DNA of 14,248 nt. It comes from Alkalibacterium sp046484155. GTDB lineage: Bacteria > Bacillota > Bacilli > Lactobacillales > Carnobacteriaceae_A. Each line of letters starts with the position of its first letter. The first letter of the stretch is position 1. The position numbers were made by a program, and so were the translations under genes. Below the pieces are notes generated by a model, which saw only the letters and a list, made by a program, of their open reading frames with translations, had not been told where the DNA came from and made no database searches. This document shows, piece after piece, positions 1-7,121 of this stretch. The DNA lies in NCBI RefSeq assembly GCF_046484155.1, contig NZ_JAWOBT010000021.1, forward strand, positions 1 through 14,248. The letters are read 5' to 3'.

Positions 1-398
1 GATTCGATCACGCTGATCAGTAACCGGACACATCAGGAAGAACAGTTAAAAGCAGTCGCTATCACGGTTAAAAGTTATCCGATTTAACCAGCCAGGAAAA
101 GCAGAGCCTGGGAAAACATGTCGAAGATGTAAACGAAGGGCGTTTTGTTCTCCAGGTCACCGAAAAAAAATCTCCTGACATCGGTCCTTTAAGTGCTGAC
201 AGTCCTGATCCTTATGACGATTCACTTTTAGCTGCTGACGGCGAATCAGTCACTGAGGATACAGAACTGCTGGAAGATTTGAGAAGCAGCGAGGCAGATC
301 CCTCCAATGACCGTTCCAACACGAAAACCGGCTATTCCGATGATTTGAAGACCCCGGACGAAACGCCTTTGGACAACGGACCAAATCGGTCACTTTAA
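1..398 (+). pseudogene. YflT-like general stress protein, 3' part, frameshifted
   Basis: The left edge cuts this gene. Frame 1 is open from base 1 to a TAA at 85-87 and reads DSITLISNRTHQEEQLKAVA, like the early part of YflT-type general stress proteins (typical wording 'DDITVVS'). Homology then continues in frame 3, from about base 72 to a TAA at 396-398, with LTSQEKQSLGKHVEDVNEG, like the 'EEE...YEEQVKEGKILV' end of that family. Adding one A to the A4 run at 70-73 would join the frames and read ITVKKLSDLTSQEK. The last 75 or so residues form an acidic, low-complexity tail rich in D, E, S and P. The gene is either a frameshifted pseudogene or intact with a homopolymer sequencing error. The family assignment is moderate and rests on remembered family patterns; the frame break is seen directly. 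Confidence 0.55.
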
Positions 399-408
399 TA
401 TCCAGCCG

Positions 409-438
409 AAGAAAGAAGCCCGGGGCTTCTTTCTTTTT
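409..438 (+). terminator. Intrinsic terminator after the stress-protein gene
   Basis: GAAAGAAGCCC at 411-421 is the exact reverse complement of GGGCTTCTTTC at 423-433. The stem extends by AA/TT and is followed by a T run. The formal one-base loop will open to three or five bases in practice. It lies 11 bases after the stop at 398. Confidence 0.85.
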
Positions 439-556
439 CATTTCATTGATCCCTGCATTTTGTGCTCTTCATCTCGGTTCCAAACTCGCGAAGGCATGCG
501 TTCCTTGTCATCCCGATCCAGCAATCAATAGGATCCTGGTGTCACATTCACACAAC

Positions 557-588
557 AAACAGGACGGAATTCTCATTCCGTCCTGTTT
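557..588. terminator. Perfect 14-bp hairpin, probable bidirectional terminator
   Basis: The arms at 557-570 and 575-588 are perfect reverse complements around a TCTC loop. The structure begins with AAAC and ends with GTTT, so either strand has a short T-containing tail. It sits 21 bases past the stop of the minus-strand reductase gene and most likely ends that transcript. It also backs up the terminator at 409-438 for converging transcription. Confidence 0.75.
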
Positions 589-608
589 GTTCGATCCCAG
601 TATTCATT

Positions 609-1469
609 TTAATCTGTCGGGTAGTGCCGTTTAAGGTAACTGGCCAGTGATTCTGCTTCCCGTCCCGTGATCCTGCGAAAATCCCCCGTAACGATATCCA
701 GCAGGCCCCGGTTGGCTGCTTCGTACATGGAAGCCAGTAGAACACCAAAGCCTTTCGGTTCATCGTAAGTCTGGGCAAACGCCACTAGAGACATCGGGGA
801 AAAACCGATCTTTTCGTCAGCAACGTCGCTGAGTGTGTCTGCCAGCTCCGTCATCGTGTAAGAACGGTCCTGTGTCAGTGTATACGTCTGATTCTGAAGG
901 GAAGCGTCCGCTGCCACCGCCACGATCGCTTTGGCGCTATCCGCTCGGGAAATGAAGCTGATCTTTTCATGCGGCACAGGATAGACGACATTCCCAGATT
1001 CAATGAGTTCCGGGAGGTAACTGATCAGCGGGTCGGCATACATCGCATTTTTCATGATCGTATAAGAAAGAGACGAACAGGCCAGACGTCTGCTGGCATA
1101 GCCGTAAAAGGGGCTCATTTGGAACGGGTTGTTTTCCTGATCCGCATAGAAACTCACAAAGATGAGGTGTTTGACCTTGGCCTCCTCGGCGGCCAGAACG
1201 ACGTTTTCGATCTCCGGCAGCCGTTCATAGCTCGGATGGACGATGCTGGGAATGTAGACCAGGACATCCGTCTCCTGCCAGGCATGGACGAGTTCTGCCT
1301 TATCGCGGTAATCGGCTTTTTTCACTTCCACTCCCATCTCCTTATACTTAGCAGCTTTCTCGATATCGCGGATAGATATGCGCAATTCTTCTATAGGCAG
1401 TTTTTCTATGGCGACCTGCATCACTTCAGCACCTAGTTGCCCCGTCGCTCCAGTAATCGTATAACGCAT
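609..1469 (-). CDS. NmrA/QorB-like NAD(P)-binding reductase
   Basis: The 286-residue product is an atypical short-chain dehydrogenase of the NmrA/QorB (NAD(P)H:quinone oxidoreductase 2, YtfG-like) type. The nucleotide-binding glycine motif TGATGQLG lies at residues 6-13. It is followed by the family's 'R D ... A ... G V E V ... A D Y' pattern near residues 34-55, and HLIFVSF near 101-107. These proteins bind NAD(P)H in a Rossmann fold and either reduce quinones or act as redox sensors; the sequence does not decide which. The ATG at 1467-1469 is preceded by GAGAGGAGATT, a good ribosome binding site. The gene is monocistronic and divergent from the HAD gene, with a strong hairpin after its stop. 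Length is normal for the family. The substrate is not known. Confidence 0.8.
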   Translation of the reverse strand: MRYTITGATGQLGAEVMQVAIEKLPIEELRISIRDIEKAAKYKEMGVEVKKADYRDKAELVHAWQETDVLVYIPSIVHPSYERLPEIENVVLAAEEAKVKHLIFVSFYADQENNPFQMSPFYGYASRRLACSSLSYTIMKNAMYADPLISYLPELIESGNVVYPVPHEKISFISRADSAKAIVAVAADASLQNQTYTLTQDRSYTMTELADTLSDVADEKIGFSPMSLVAFAQTYDEPKGFGVLLASMYEAANRGLLDIVTGDFRRITGREAESLASYLKRHYPTD

Positions 1470-1655
1470 GACAATCTCCTCTCTTACTGCTTTTTTTTTA
1501 GATACCCTTCTTTCAAATCAAGATTAGTTATAGTATATGACAAAAGTAGTTTATTGGACAGAAATACGATAGCCTCGAGCCTTCCCTTTCAGATGAAACT
1601 TTGCACGAAACAAGCCGTTGTTTAAGCGAGATCCATCAAAAAAAGACAAAAACAT

Positions 1656-1684
1656 TTGTAATCCAGCCGGTACACCGATAAAAT
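1656..1684 (+). promoter_or_regulatory. Candidate sigma-A promoter for the HAD gene
   Basis: TTGTAA at 1656-1661 and TAAAAT at 1679-1684 are separated by exactly 17 bases, about 70 bases before the HAD start codon. Both hexamers depart from consensus, so this is a reasonable candidate rather than a certain promoter. Confidence 0.45.
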
Positions 1685-1752
1685 AGATTTATTGAAGAAA
1701 AATGATTCAAGCCAATACTTAACAATCACACTAAAGGAGGAAGGAAGCGAGC

Positions 1753-2484
1753 ATGAAATATAAGAAAATAATTTTCGATTTAGATAACACGGTACTGGAC
1801 TTCCGTGATACAGAAGAAAAAGCCCTGAAAAAGGTCATTGACGCCTATAACCTTCCTTATACTGAAGAAACAATAGCAATGTATAAAGAAATCAACCACG
1901 GTTTATGGCAAAAACTGGAACAGGGGATCATCTCTCGGGAAACACTCTTTTCCAGTCGCTTTGCACTCTTCCTGGAAGAATTCGGATTAAGCGTGGACGG
2001 AAAAAGTGTCGAAGACCTTTACCGTCAAAATCTTGGGCAGGGGTACAAAAAAATGGATCATGCGCATGAGCTGTTGACGGCCTTGAAGAAAAACGGGTAT
2101 CATATATACGCCGGAACGAACGGTGTGGCGAAGACACAATGGCAAAGGCTCGCAGGCGCTGATCTGAGCCACTTTTTTGAAGAGGTCTTCATTTCTGAAG
2201 AAATAGGAGTGGAAAAACCCGACCCGCAATTCTTCACCCATATTTTCGACACTTTAAAGACGGACAATAAGGCTGAATTCCTCATGGTGGGCGACAGCCT
2301 AACCTCTGATATCCAGGGAGCCAACAATGCCGGAATCGACAGCGTGTGGTACAATTTTTCCAAAAAACCAGTCGAACCAGCAGCGGTTCAGAGCACCTTC
2401 AGTATCAGTAACCTGCTGGAACTGTTGACCCTCTTCGGCATCGAAAGAGAAGAAAGCACCCTGCAATTCGACCAGGTTGACTGA
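1753..2484 (+). CDS. YjjG-type HAD-family pyrimidine nucleotidase
   Basis: This 243-residue protein has all four haloacid dehalogenase motifs. Motif I is FDLDNT, with nucleophile D9 and acid/base D11. Motif II is the threonine in AGTNG (T122), motif III is K155 in VEKPDPQ, and motif IV is GDSLTSDI with D181 and D186 for magnesium. The helical insert after motif I makes it a C1-cap HAD. The start MKYKKIIFDLDNTVLDF and overall length match the YjjG/YfnB subgroup, cytosolic 5'-nucleotidases that dephosphorylate non-canonical pyrimidine nucleotides (house-cleaning). Substrate choice within the subgroup cannot be read from the sequence. The ATG follows AAAGGAGG with suitable spacing. A terminator follows the stop. 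Confidence 0.85.
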   Translation: MKYKKIIFDLDNTVLDFRDTEEKALKKVIDAYNLPYTEETIAMYKEINHGLWQKLEQGIISRETLFSSRFALFLEEFGLSVDGKSVEDLYRQNLGQGYKKMDHAHELLTALKKNGYHIYAGTNGVAKTQWQRLAGADLSHFFEEVFISEEIGVEKPDPQFFTHIFDTLKTDNKAEFLMVGDSLTSDIQGANNAGIDSVWYNFSKKPVEPAAVQSTFSISNLLELLTLFGIEREESTLQFDQVD

Positions 2485-2502
2485 AACAAGCTGAATGAGC
2501 GG

Positions 2503-2528
2503 ATGCTCGTCTCGAGACGAGCATTTTT
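2503..2528 (+). terminator. Intrinsic terminator after the HAD gene
   Basis: An uninterrupted palindrome at 2503-2524 (ATGCTCGTCTC and its reverse complement) is directly followed by a T run to 2528. It begins about 20 bases after the stop of the HAD gene. Confidence 0.85.
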
Positions 2529-2540
2529 CTCTACATAGAA

Positions 2541-2588
2541 AGATAAAAGGAAAACTGCCATGAGATCACGGCAGTTTTCCTTTTATCT
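2541..2588. terminator. 19-bp perfect hairpin between convergent genes
   Basis: The arms at 2541-2559 and 2570-2588 are exact reverse complements with a ten-base loop. The arms carry AAAAGGAAAA and TTTTCCTTTT blocks, so T-rich sequence is on the 3' arm of either strand. It lies 29 bases past the stop of the minus-strand HhH gene and probably ends that transcript while blocking readthrough from the other side. Confidence 0.75.
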
Positions 2589-2616
2589 ATTCGATCAAGT
2601 TGTTATTGCGTGCAGA

Positions 2617-3255
2617 TCAGGACAGTAGCCAGGATTCATCCACATCTTTATTTTTACGAAACACTTTCCCATGCTCATCGATGGCCGCATGCCATTCTTT
2701 ACATAACTCGACCGGGACACGTTCAGTCAAGTGATTGAACTCCTGGCGCATATGACCTAAGTTTTTGAACTCGCCAAAGCCTAGCCGCTTGAACAGCCGG
2801 ATCGCATACTGGTCCCCGATAAACACATTGCGGTTAAAAATATAGAGCAGCATCGCATCCGCCGTTTCCGGGCCGACACCTTTGATAGTCAGCAATTCTT
2901 TGCGCAGCGTCTCATTAGAATACGGCTCAAACTTTTCAAAATCTTCTCCATGACTGACAAACCATGTCATGAGTTCTTTGATATAGGCACTTTTCTGCTT
3001 GTAGAACCCTGCCGGTCGGATCAGCGACTGGAGCTTCTCATCTTCCATCTCATGCAATTGATCCACAGTTAAATACGGATCAAGCTGTGCCAAGGCTTTT
3101 TCGACATTCTCCTGTGTCGTCTGCTGGATCAGGATCATCGATACCCAGTCTTTGATGCGGTTCTCATCCGACCACCAATTCTGGATCCTGTAATGGGCGA
3201 CGAGTTTGTTCAACACTTTCACTTTTTCTTTATCTGTATTCACGTTTTTTCTCAA
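2617..3255 (-). CDS. HhH-GPD DNA glycosylase-like protein without Fe-S cysteines
   Basis: The 212-residue product belongs to the endonuclease III-like HhH-GPD superfamily of base-excision repair glycosylases. The helix-hairpin-helix is LLTIKGVGPETADAMLLY (about residues 121-138). The conserved catalytic aspartate is D148 in VFIGDQYAIRLF. The place of the endonuclease III lyase lysine in the GVGxKTA motif is filled by glutamate (E130), which suggests a monofunctional glycosylase, as in MutY- or MagIII-like enzymes. The C-terminal [4Fe-4S] cysteine cluster is missing; the region reads HGKVFRKNKDVDESWLLS with no cysteine. By overall pattern it is closest to 3-methyladenine glycosylase III-like proteins, but the damaged base it removes is unknown. 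It is a single gene flanked by terminators. Confidence 0.8.
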   Translation of the reverse strand: MRKNVNTDKEKVKVLNKLVAHYRIQNWWSDENRIKDWVSMILIQQTTQENVEKALAQLDPYLTVDQLHEMEDEKLQSLIRPAGFYKQKSAYIKELMTWFVSHGEDFEKFEPYSNETLRKELLTIKGVGPETADAMLLYIFNRNVFIGDQYAIRLFKRLGFGEFKNLGHMRQEFNHLTERVPVELCKEWHAAIDEHGKVFRKNKDVDESWLLS

Positions 3256-3302
3256 TCCTTTAAATTTTACGTCTCTACAGTTTACACTATTTCAAGCAAA
3301 AA

Positions 3303-3355
3303 ACAAACAAGGACAGCCTCGACTACTCGTTGTGGTAGAGTGCTATCCTTGTTTT
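3303..3355. terminator. Probable terminator after the GST-like gene
   Basis: AACAAGGACAG near 3304-3316 pairs with CTATCCTTGTT near 3343-3353 with one mismatch. An inner CTAC/GTAG pairing strengthens the stem. It is adjacent to the stop of the GST-like gene at 3367 and can form on both strands. Confidence 0.6.
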
Positions 3356-3366
3356 AGTTTCAAGTC

Positions 3367-4326
3367 CTAATCCATGCTGAAATCCAATTCCGGTCCAGCG
3401 GGCACGATGCCGGTCGGGTTGATGGTTTTGTGACTGCGGTAATAATGTTCTTTGATGTGACGGAAATTGATGGTGTCAGAAATACCCGGCCAATTGTATA
3501 ATTCCTTCGTGTAGCGCCATAGATTTGGATAATCGGTGATGCGCTTGATATTGCATTTGAAATGCCCGTGATAGACACTGTCAAAGCGGATCAGCGTTGT
3601 AAACAAGCGCCAGTCTGCTTCGGTAATGTGGTGTCCGACGAGATAAGGGTGTTTTTCTAACCGCTCTTCCATTTCATCCAAGGCTTCAAACAGTTTCTTC
3701 ACTTCTTCTTCGTAGACGGCTTGCTTGGTCGCAAAGCCGGCTTTGTAGACCCCATTATTGATGGCATTATAGACCAGACCATTGACCTCATCGATATCCG
3801 CTCTTAAATCTTCCGGGTAATAGTCGCCTTTTATAGCCCCGACGTCATCGAAGGCGGTGTTTAGCATGCGCATGATCTCAGACGATTCATTGTTGACGAT
3901 TTTATTCTGTTTCAGATCATACAAAACCGGGACTGTGACGCGGCCGCTGTAGTCGGGCTCAGCACGTGTATACACATCGTACAAGTAATCCACATTGCTC
4001 ACCGAATCCGGGACAACGCCTTCATCCTTCTCAAACGTCCACCCGTGTTCCGCCATCAAAGGATTGACCACGGAAACAGAAATGATATCTTCCAGACCTT
4101 TTAACTTGAGCATGATCATCGTCCGGTTTGCCCACGGACATGCATTTGAAATATATAAGTGATAGCGTCCCGGTTCAGCTTTAAACCCGCTGTCACCTGT
4201 CGGACCTGCACTTCCGTCCTTGGTCACCCAGTTTCTGAACTGCGATTCTTCTCGGATGAAGCGTCCGTCATTTTTCTCCGTGTCGTACCACTGGTCATGC
4301 CATTTTCCATCTATCAATAATCCCAT
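3367..4326 (-). CDS. Glutathionyl-hydroquinone reductase-like GST (YqjG/ECM4 type)
   Basis: The 319-residue length and layout match the Xi-class glutathione transferases (E. coli YqjG, yeast ECM4). The nucleophilic cysteine is C63 in NACPWANR, the hallmark motif of glutathionyl-hydroquinone reductases, which reduce S-glutathionyl-hydroquinones. Other family patterns are PLMAEHGWTF near 89-98, the NNESSEIMRMLN thioredoxin-fold segment near 145-156, and the helical C-terminal domain with HITEADWRLFTTLIRFD and CNIKRI. The ATG is preceded by AAGGAGGC. It is the last gene of a three-gene group, starting about 30 bases after the VOC gene. Many Bacilli use bacillithiol rather than glutathione, so the true thiol partner is uncertain. 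Confidence 0.88.
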   Translation of the reverse strand: MGLLIDGKWHDQWYDTEKNDGRFIREESQFRNWVTKDGSAGPTGDSGFKAEPGRYHLYISNACPWANRTMIMLKLKGLEDIISVSVVNPLMAEHGWTFEKDEGVVPDSVSNVDYLYDVYTRAEPDYSGRVTVPVLYDLKQNKIVNNESSEIMRMLNTAFDDVGAIKGDYYPEDLRADIDEVNGLVYNAINNGVYKAGFATKQAVYEEEVKKLFEALDEMEERLEKHPYLVGHHITEADWRLFTTLIRFDSVYHGHFKCNIKRITDYPNLWRYTKELYNWPGISDTINFRHIKEHYYRSHKTINPTGIVPAGPELDFSMD

Positions 4327-4355
4327 AACTGCCTCCTTATTTTATTTGGATCTGC

Positions 4356-4745
4356 CTAATCGGTTGTGAGTTCAATCAAATTGCCTTCAGGATCTTCGAT
4401 CACCGCTTCGTAATAGCCGTCTCCAGTCGTTCGTGGTCCATTTAGTAAAGTATATCCGTCCGCTTTCAACTTATCCACAAGGTTATCCACAGCTTGCTTG
4501 TCCCCAACGTCCACAGCCAGGTGTGCATAACCGTAACTTTCTACATTTGGCCTTTTTATATCCTCTCTGTGCATAAGTTCCAGCCGACTGCCTGAATCAA
4601 AAGTCAGAAAGTATGAATGGAACCCTTTCTTCGGATTGTGGTAAAGCTCGCCACTGCTGGCAGAAAAATAGGTTTCGTAAAATTCTTTCATTCTTTCCAG
4701 ATCGATGGTCCATAAACCAATGTGTTCAATTCTCACTTTATTCAC
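4356..4745 (-). CDS. VOC (glyoxalase/bleomycin resistance) family protein
   Basis: The 129-residue protein is a single vicinal-oxygen-chelate module of two beta-alpha-beta-beta-beta repeats. All four metal ligands expected in glyoxalase I-like proteins are visible: H8 in IEHIGL, E56 in RLELMHR, H75 in YAHLAVDV and E125 in GNLIELT. That supports a metal-dependent lyase or isomerase such as glyoxalase I, although fosfomycin- or dioxygenase-type activity cannot be excluded. The start is GTG and overlaps the TAG stop of the upstream DUF4349 gene by one base, a layout that favours translational coupling. Its neighbour on the other side is a GST-like enzyme, which fits a role in handling reactive electrophiles. 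That role is inference. Confidence 0.85.
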   Translation of the reverse strand: MNKVRIEHIGLWTIDLERMKEFYETYFSASSGELYHNPKKGFHSYFLTFDSGSRLELMHREDIKRPNVESYGYAHLAVDVGDKQAVDNLVDKLKADGYTLLNGPRTTGDGYYEAVIEDPEGNLIELTTD

Positions 4746-5647
4746 TACTTTCTCTTTTTGAATAGTTTTTTCTTCATATAGAATCCTATGCCAACGAGCA
4801 CTCCTATAACGAGTATAAATGGCACCGCATAGATAAACCAGATAAATGCATCTTGAACAAAATAGTAAAAGGCATAGAAGGAGTCAACCAGCGCTTCGCG
4901 GATACGTGCCAGGAAGGACAAGCCTTCTCCCCGGGCATTGGCGATGCGTGGACGTTCAGTGACGCTCAAACGCACTTCCGTGTAGTCGATCAAGTCGTCA
5001 AACGTTTCCAATTGTGATTGAAGAGATTCGCGTTCCGCGATGGTCTCACTCAAGCTGTTTTCGATCTGCAGGATGTCTTCGATCGTTTCAGCCTGTTCGA
5101 GCAATTCATTCAAGCGCGCTTCCTTGTTCTCCAGTACCCGGATGCGGGACTCCGTATCCCGATAGGCTTGCGTCACATCTTCTGAACCGACATTTTCGCT
5201 TAATTTATAGGCATCCATGCCATCTAGATCATCGAGAAAAGAATCTAAGGAAGACGTAGGGATCCTAAAAAGATAGTCTACCCGTCGATACTGACGCGAC
5301 TGATCTCTCGGGGCGATGCCAGAAGGTGAATAGCTTGATTCATTGGAATATTCAATGTAACCATCATAAGAACTCACCGTGTCTAAAACATAAGAAGTTG
5401 TTTCTTGAAAATCCAGCGTCTCATACTCGAGCTGGACCCGGCGGATCACTTTTTCACCGATCAGCTGCTGGCCCTGACCCTCGGTGACTTCTCGATCAAT
5501 AGCCTCATCTTCAAGCGCGGCGTCTTCCATGTATCCTGCCCCGGGATCCGATTCGGTCGATTCAGACATGTCATCATCGCCACTGGAACACCCTGTTAAC
5601 ACCAAAAAGAAAAGAACTAAAAACCCAATGCCTCTTTTTATCATCAC
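4745..5647 (-). CDS. DUF4349-domain lipoprotein
   Basis: The product has an N-terminal signal MIKRGIGFLVLFFLVLTGC with a lipobox (VLTG|C, C20), so it should be lipid-anchored outside the cell. Residues 21-60 are acidic and probably disordered. The central region (about 65-230) matches the DUF4349 pattern: IRRVQLEYETLDF, then a segment on twist/strand repeats, then a coiled coil at about 165-215 (ENKEARLNELLEQAETIEDI). A single transmembrane helix near 268-292 is followed by a lysine-rich tail (KKKLFKKRK) that should face the cytoplasm. The start could be GTG at 5645-5647 or the adjacent ATG at 5642-5644; AAGGTGG lies nine and twelve bases away respectively, which slightly favours GTG. The molecular function of DUF4349 is not established. 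First gene of the VOC/GST group. Confidence 0.85.
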   Translation of the reverse strand: MMIKRGIGFLVLFFLVLTGCSSGDDDMSESTESDPGAGYMEDAALEDEAIDREVTEGQGQQLIGEKVIRRVQLEYETLDFQETTSYVLDTVSSYDGYIEYSNESSYSPSGIAPRDQSRQYRRVDYLFRIPTSSLDSFLDDLDGMDAYKLSENVGSEDVTQAYRDTESRIRVLENKEARLNELLEQAETIEDILQIENSLSETIAERESLQSQLETFDDLIDYTEVRLSVTERPRIANARGEGLSFLARIREALVDSFYAFYYFVQDAFIWFIYAVPFILVIGVLVGIGFYMKKKLFKKRK

Positions 5648-5688
5648 TTTTCACTCCCACCTTCAGCTTATGTATATTTATTACTACC

Positions 5689-5719
5689 ATTATATATGAA
5701 AGCGATCTCCTTTTGCTAA
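5689..5719 (-). promoter_or_regulatory. Candidate promoter for the DUF4349 group
   Basis: On the minus strand a perfect TATAAT (5689-5694) lies about 45 bases before the DUF4349 start codon. The best -35 is only TTAGCA (5714-5719), with a long 19-base gap, so the -10 carries most of the support. Confidence 0.35.
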
Positions 5720-5737
5720 TGGGAAACTGTTGGATAA

Positions 5738-5775
5738 CAAAAAGACTGCCCGACTCGTCCGTGTCAAGTAGTCTT
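5738..5775 (-). terminator. Possible terminator after the decayed dehydrogenase
   Basis: On the minus strand AAGACT and AGTCTT (5770-5775 and 5742-5747) form the outer stem, and TTTTTG follows. A GAC/GTC pairing lies inside. The stem is imperfect, so support is moderate. Confidence 0.4.
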
Positions 5776-5794
5776 GGTCATTTGAAATCAGTTA

Positions 5795-6347
5795 TTAAAA
5801 TCCTGCTATCCAGCCACCGACTGCCACAATAACCGTTTCGTTGACAAAAATTGAATCTTCTGAGGCTAAGTAGACAGCCACGTGTCCGATTTCATCTGGA
5901 TTTGTGGAACGCGGGCTGAGACCATGCGTCAGACCTGCGCGGCTCAAACCGTAATCACTCATGTTCGTCATGGAAGTACCAATATTTGTTTCCCCAATAC
6001 CCGGTGCGATACCGTTGCTTCATATGCTTTTTCAGCATACATAAATGCCGATTTTCGATTTAATACCGCGCCGGCATGCGCCCGGTTCGATACTCCTGTA
6101 GAGATCGTGTTAATGATAATCCTTTTTGGTCGTTCTCTAACCAATAATTTACAGCTTTACGCATGGAACACTTAACGCCTTTCGTGTTGACTTCAAATAT
6201 TTTATCCCAGCGTTCATCTGTAATAGCTCCGACTGGTTCCATACCATCCATGATTTCCGCATTGTTTTCAGTAATATCGATTGTACCAAACAGTTCCAAG
6301 GCTTTCTCATACATTGCGTCAATATCTTCTGATTTAAAACCATCCAC
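5795..6347 (-). pseudogene. Decayed short-chain dehydrogenase/reductase
   Basis: Homology to a classical SDR runs across three frames. Frame A, from 6347, reads ALELFGTIDI, ITDERWDKIFEVNTKG and MRKAVNYWLEND. Frame B reads NTISTGVSNRAHAGAV and then FMYAEKA. Frame C reads NGIAPGIGETN, then GLSPRSTNPDEIGHVAVYLA, and ends GGWIAGF before the TAA at 5795-5797. The Rossmann N-terminus (TGxxxGIG, roughly 60 residues) is absent, since a TAG precedes the ATG at 6345-6347. The NNAG motif has become NNAE. The stretch that should hold the catalytic YxxxK is deleted between 'AHAGAV' and 'FMYAEK'. At least two frameshifts plus the deletion make function very unlikely. It borders the AT-rich accessory segment. 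Confidence 0.9.
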
Positions 6348-6423
6348 TATACTCGTTTACATAAAAATTATGCCTTAGTGTTTTTAAAGTCAATAGTCTA
6401 TTTTATATAACTTGAAAAATTTT

Positions 6424-6468
6424 CAAAAAAAAAACCCTTAAGATCAGAATGAAATCTAACTCTTAAGG
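6424..6468 (-). terminator. Intrinsic terminator of the ytr-like ABC operon
   Basis: On the minus strand CCTTAAGA (6461-6468) pairs with TCTTAAGG (6436-6443). The hairpin is followed by an uninterrupted run of about ten T before GAAAATTTTC. It lies 30 bases past the stop of the permease gene. Confidence 0.88.
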
Positions 6469-6497
6469 ATCGATGAAATACTAATTAATACTTTCTC

Positions 6498-7121
6498 TTA
6501 AAAATCTTTCTTTTTATATACTCTACTCGAGTATCTGAATGATACAGTTAAAACAGCAAATGAAATGATGATCGATAGGATACCGACCTGTAACCTAGTA
6601 TATGTCGTGTATGAGTTGTACATACCCCAATAATCAAAACTTTCTCCCTGATTATAGATTGAATAGCCTAAAGCTGCTAGAATGACCCAAAATCCCAAGG
6701 AACTGATAACAAAGAATCCTTGCCCGACTAAATATTTAAGGGGGTAATAAACGGATAAATAAATGGATACAACAGCTATTCCTGCCATTAACTCTTTTAT
6801 CGTAATAACTTCGTGATACGGAATAAAGGTGCTCATTAAAAACACTATACTAAGGTAGAATGCTCCAGTCATTAGAGAGAACAGATACTTACTAAAAACG
6901 ATTTTTTCCCGAGTAACTGGCAAGCTATTCATAAATATATCAGTATCATTCCCTTTCTCATTCGCTTCATTCGAAATAGGTTGATAACAACTGAGTATTA
7001 TGCCAAGAATCAGCCCATTTGGACTAAAAAACAGTAACACAGGGGATATAATTAATATTATGAGATCAACTATTATAGATCCTTTATTTACTAAGTACTC
7101 TTTTTTTATCAATGCTTGCAT
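6498..7121 (-). CDS. ABC-2 type transporter permease
   Basis: The 207-residue protein is a six-helix membrane protein of the ABC-2 permease type (ABC2_membrane_5-like, the YtrC/D or BcrB style). Hydrophobic spans start near residues 16, 40, 78, 108, 135 and 177. A short cytoplasmic loop after the second helix reads ISNEANEKGNDTDIFMNSLPVTREKIVFSKYL in two runs, the typical SLPVSR/K...YL coupling segment of the family. It should pair as a homodimer with the ATPase encoded just upstream. The start ATG at 7119-7121 follows AAAGGAGATT and lies inside the ATPase gene (38-base overlap), so the two are translationally linked. The transported compound is unknown; relatives export or respond to peptide or cell-wall antibiotics. 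Confidence 0.85.
   Translation of the reverse strand: MQALIKKEYLVNKGSIIVDLIILIISPVLLFFSPNGLILGIILSCYQPISNEANEKGNDTDIFMNSLPVTREKIVFSKYLFSLMTGAFYLSIVFLMSTFIPYHEVITIKELMAGIAVVSIYLSVYYPLKYLVGQGFFVISSLGFWVILAALGYSIYNQGESFDYWGMYNSYTTYTRLQVGILSIIISFAVLTVSFRYSSRVYKKKDF

Noticed and set aside
67..76. Programmed -1 frameshift site in the stress-protein gene
   Set aside because: The zero-frame codons do not form an X-XXY-YYZ heptamer, and the -1 frame meets a TAA at 69-71.
969..1436. 155-codon open frame on the plus strand
   Set aside because: It lies opposite the well-supported NAD(P)-binding reductase gene, has no ribosome binding site and no recognisable family.
5882..6175. 97-codon open frame on the plus strand
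   Set aside because: It is antisense to the decayed dehydrogenase, whose remnants explain the sequence fully.
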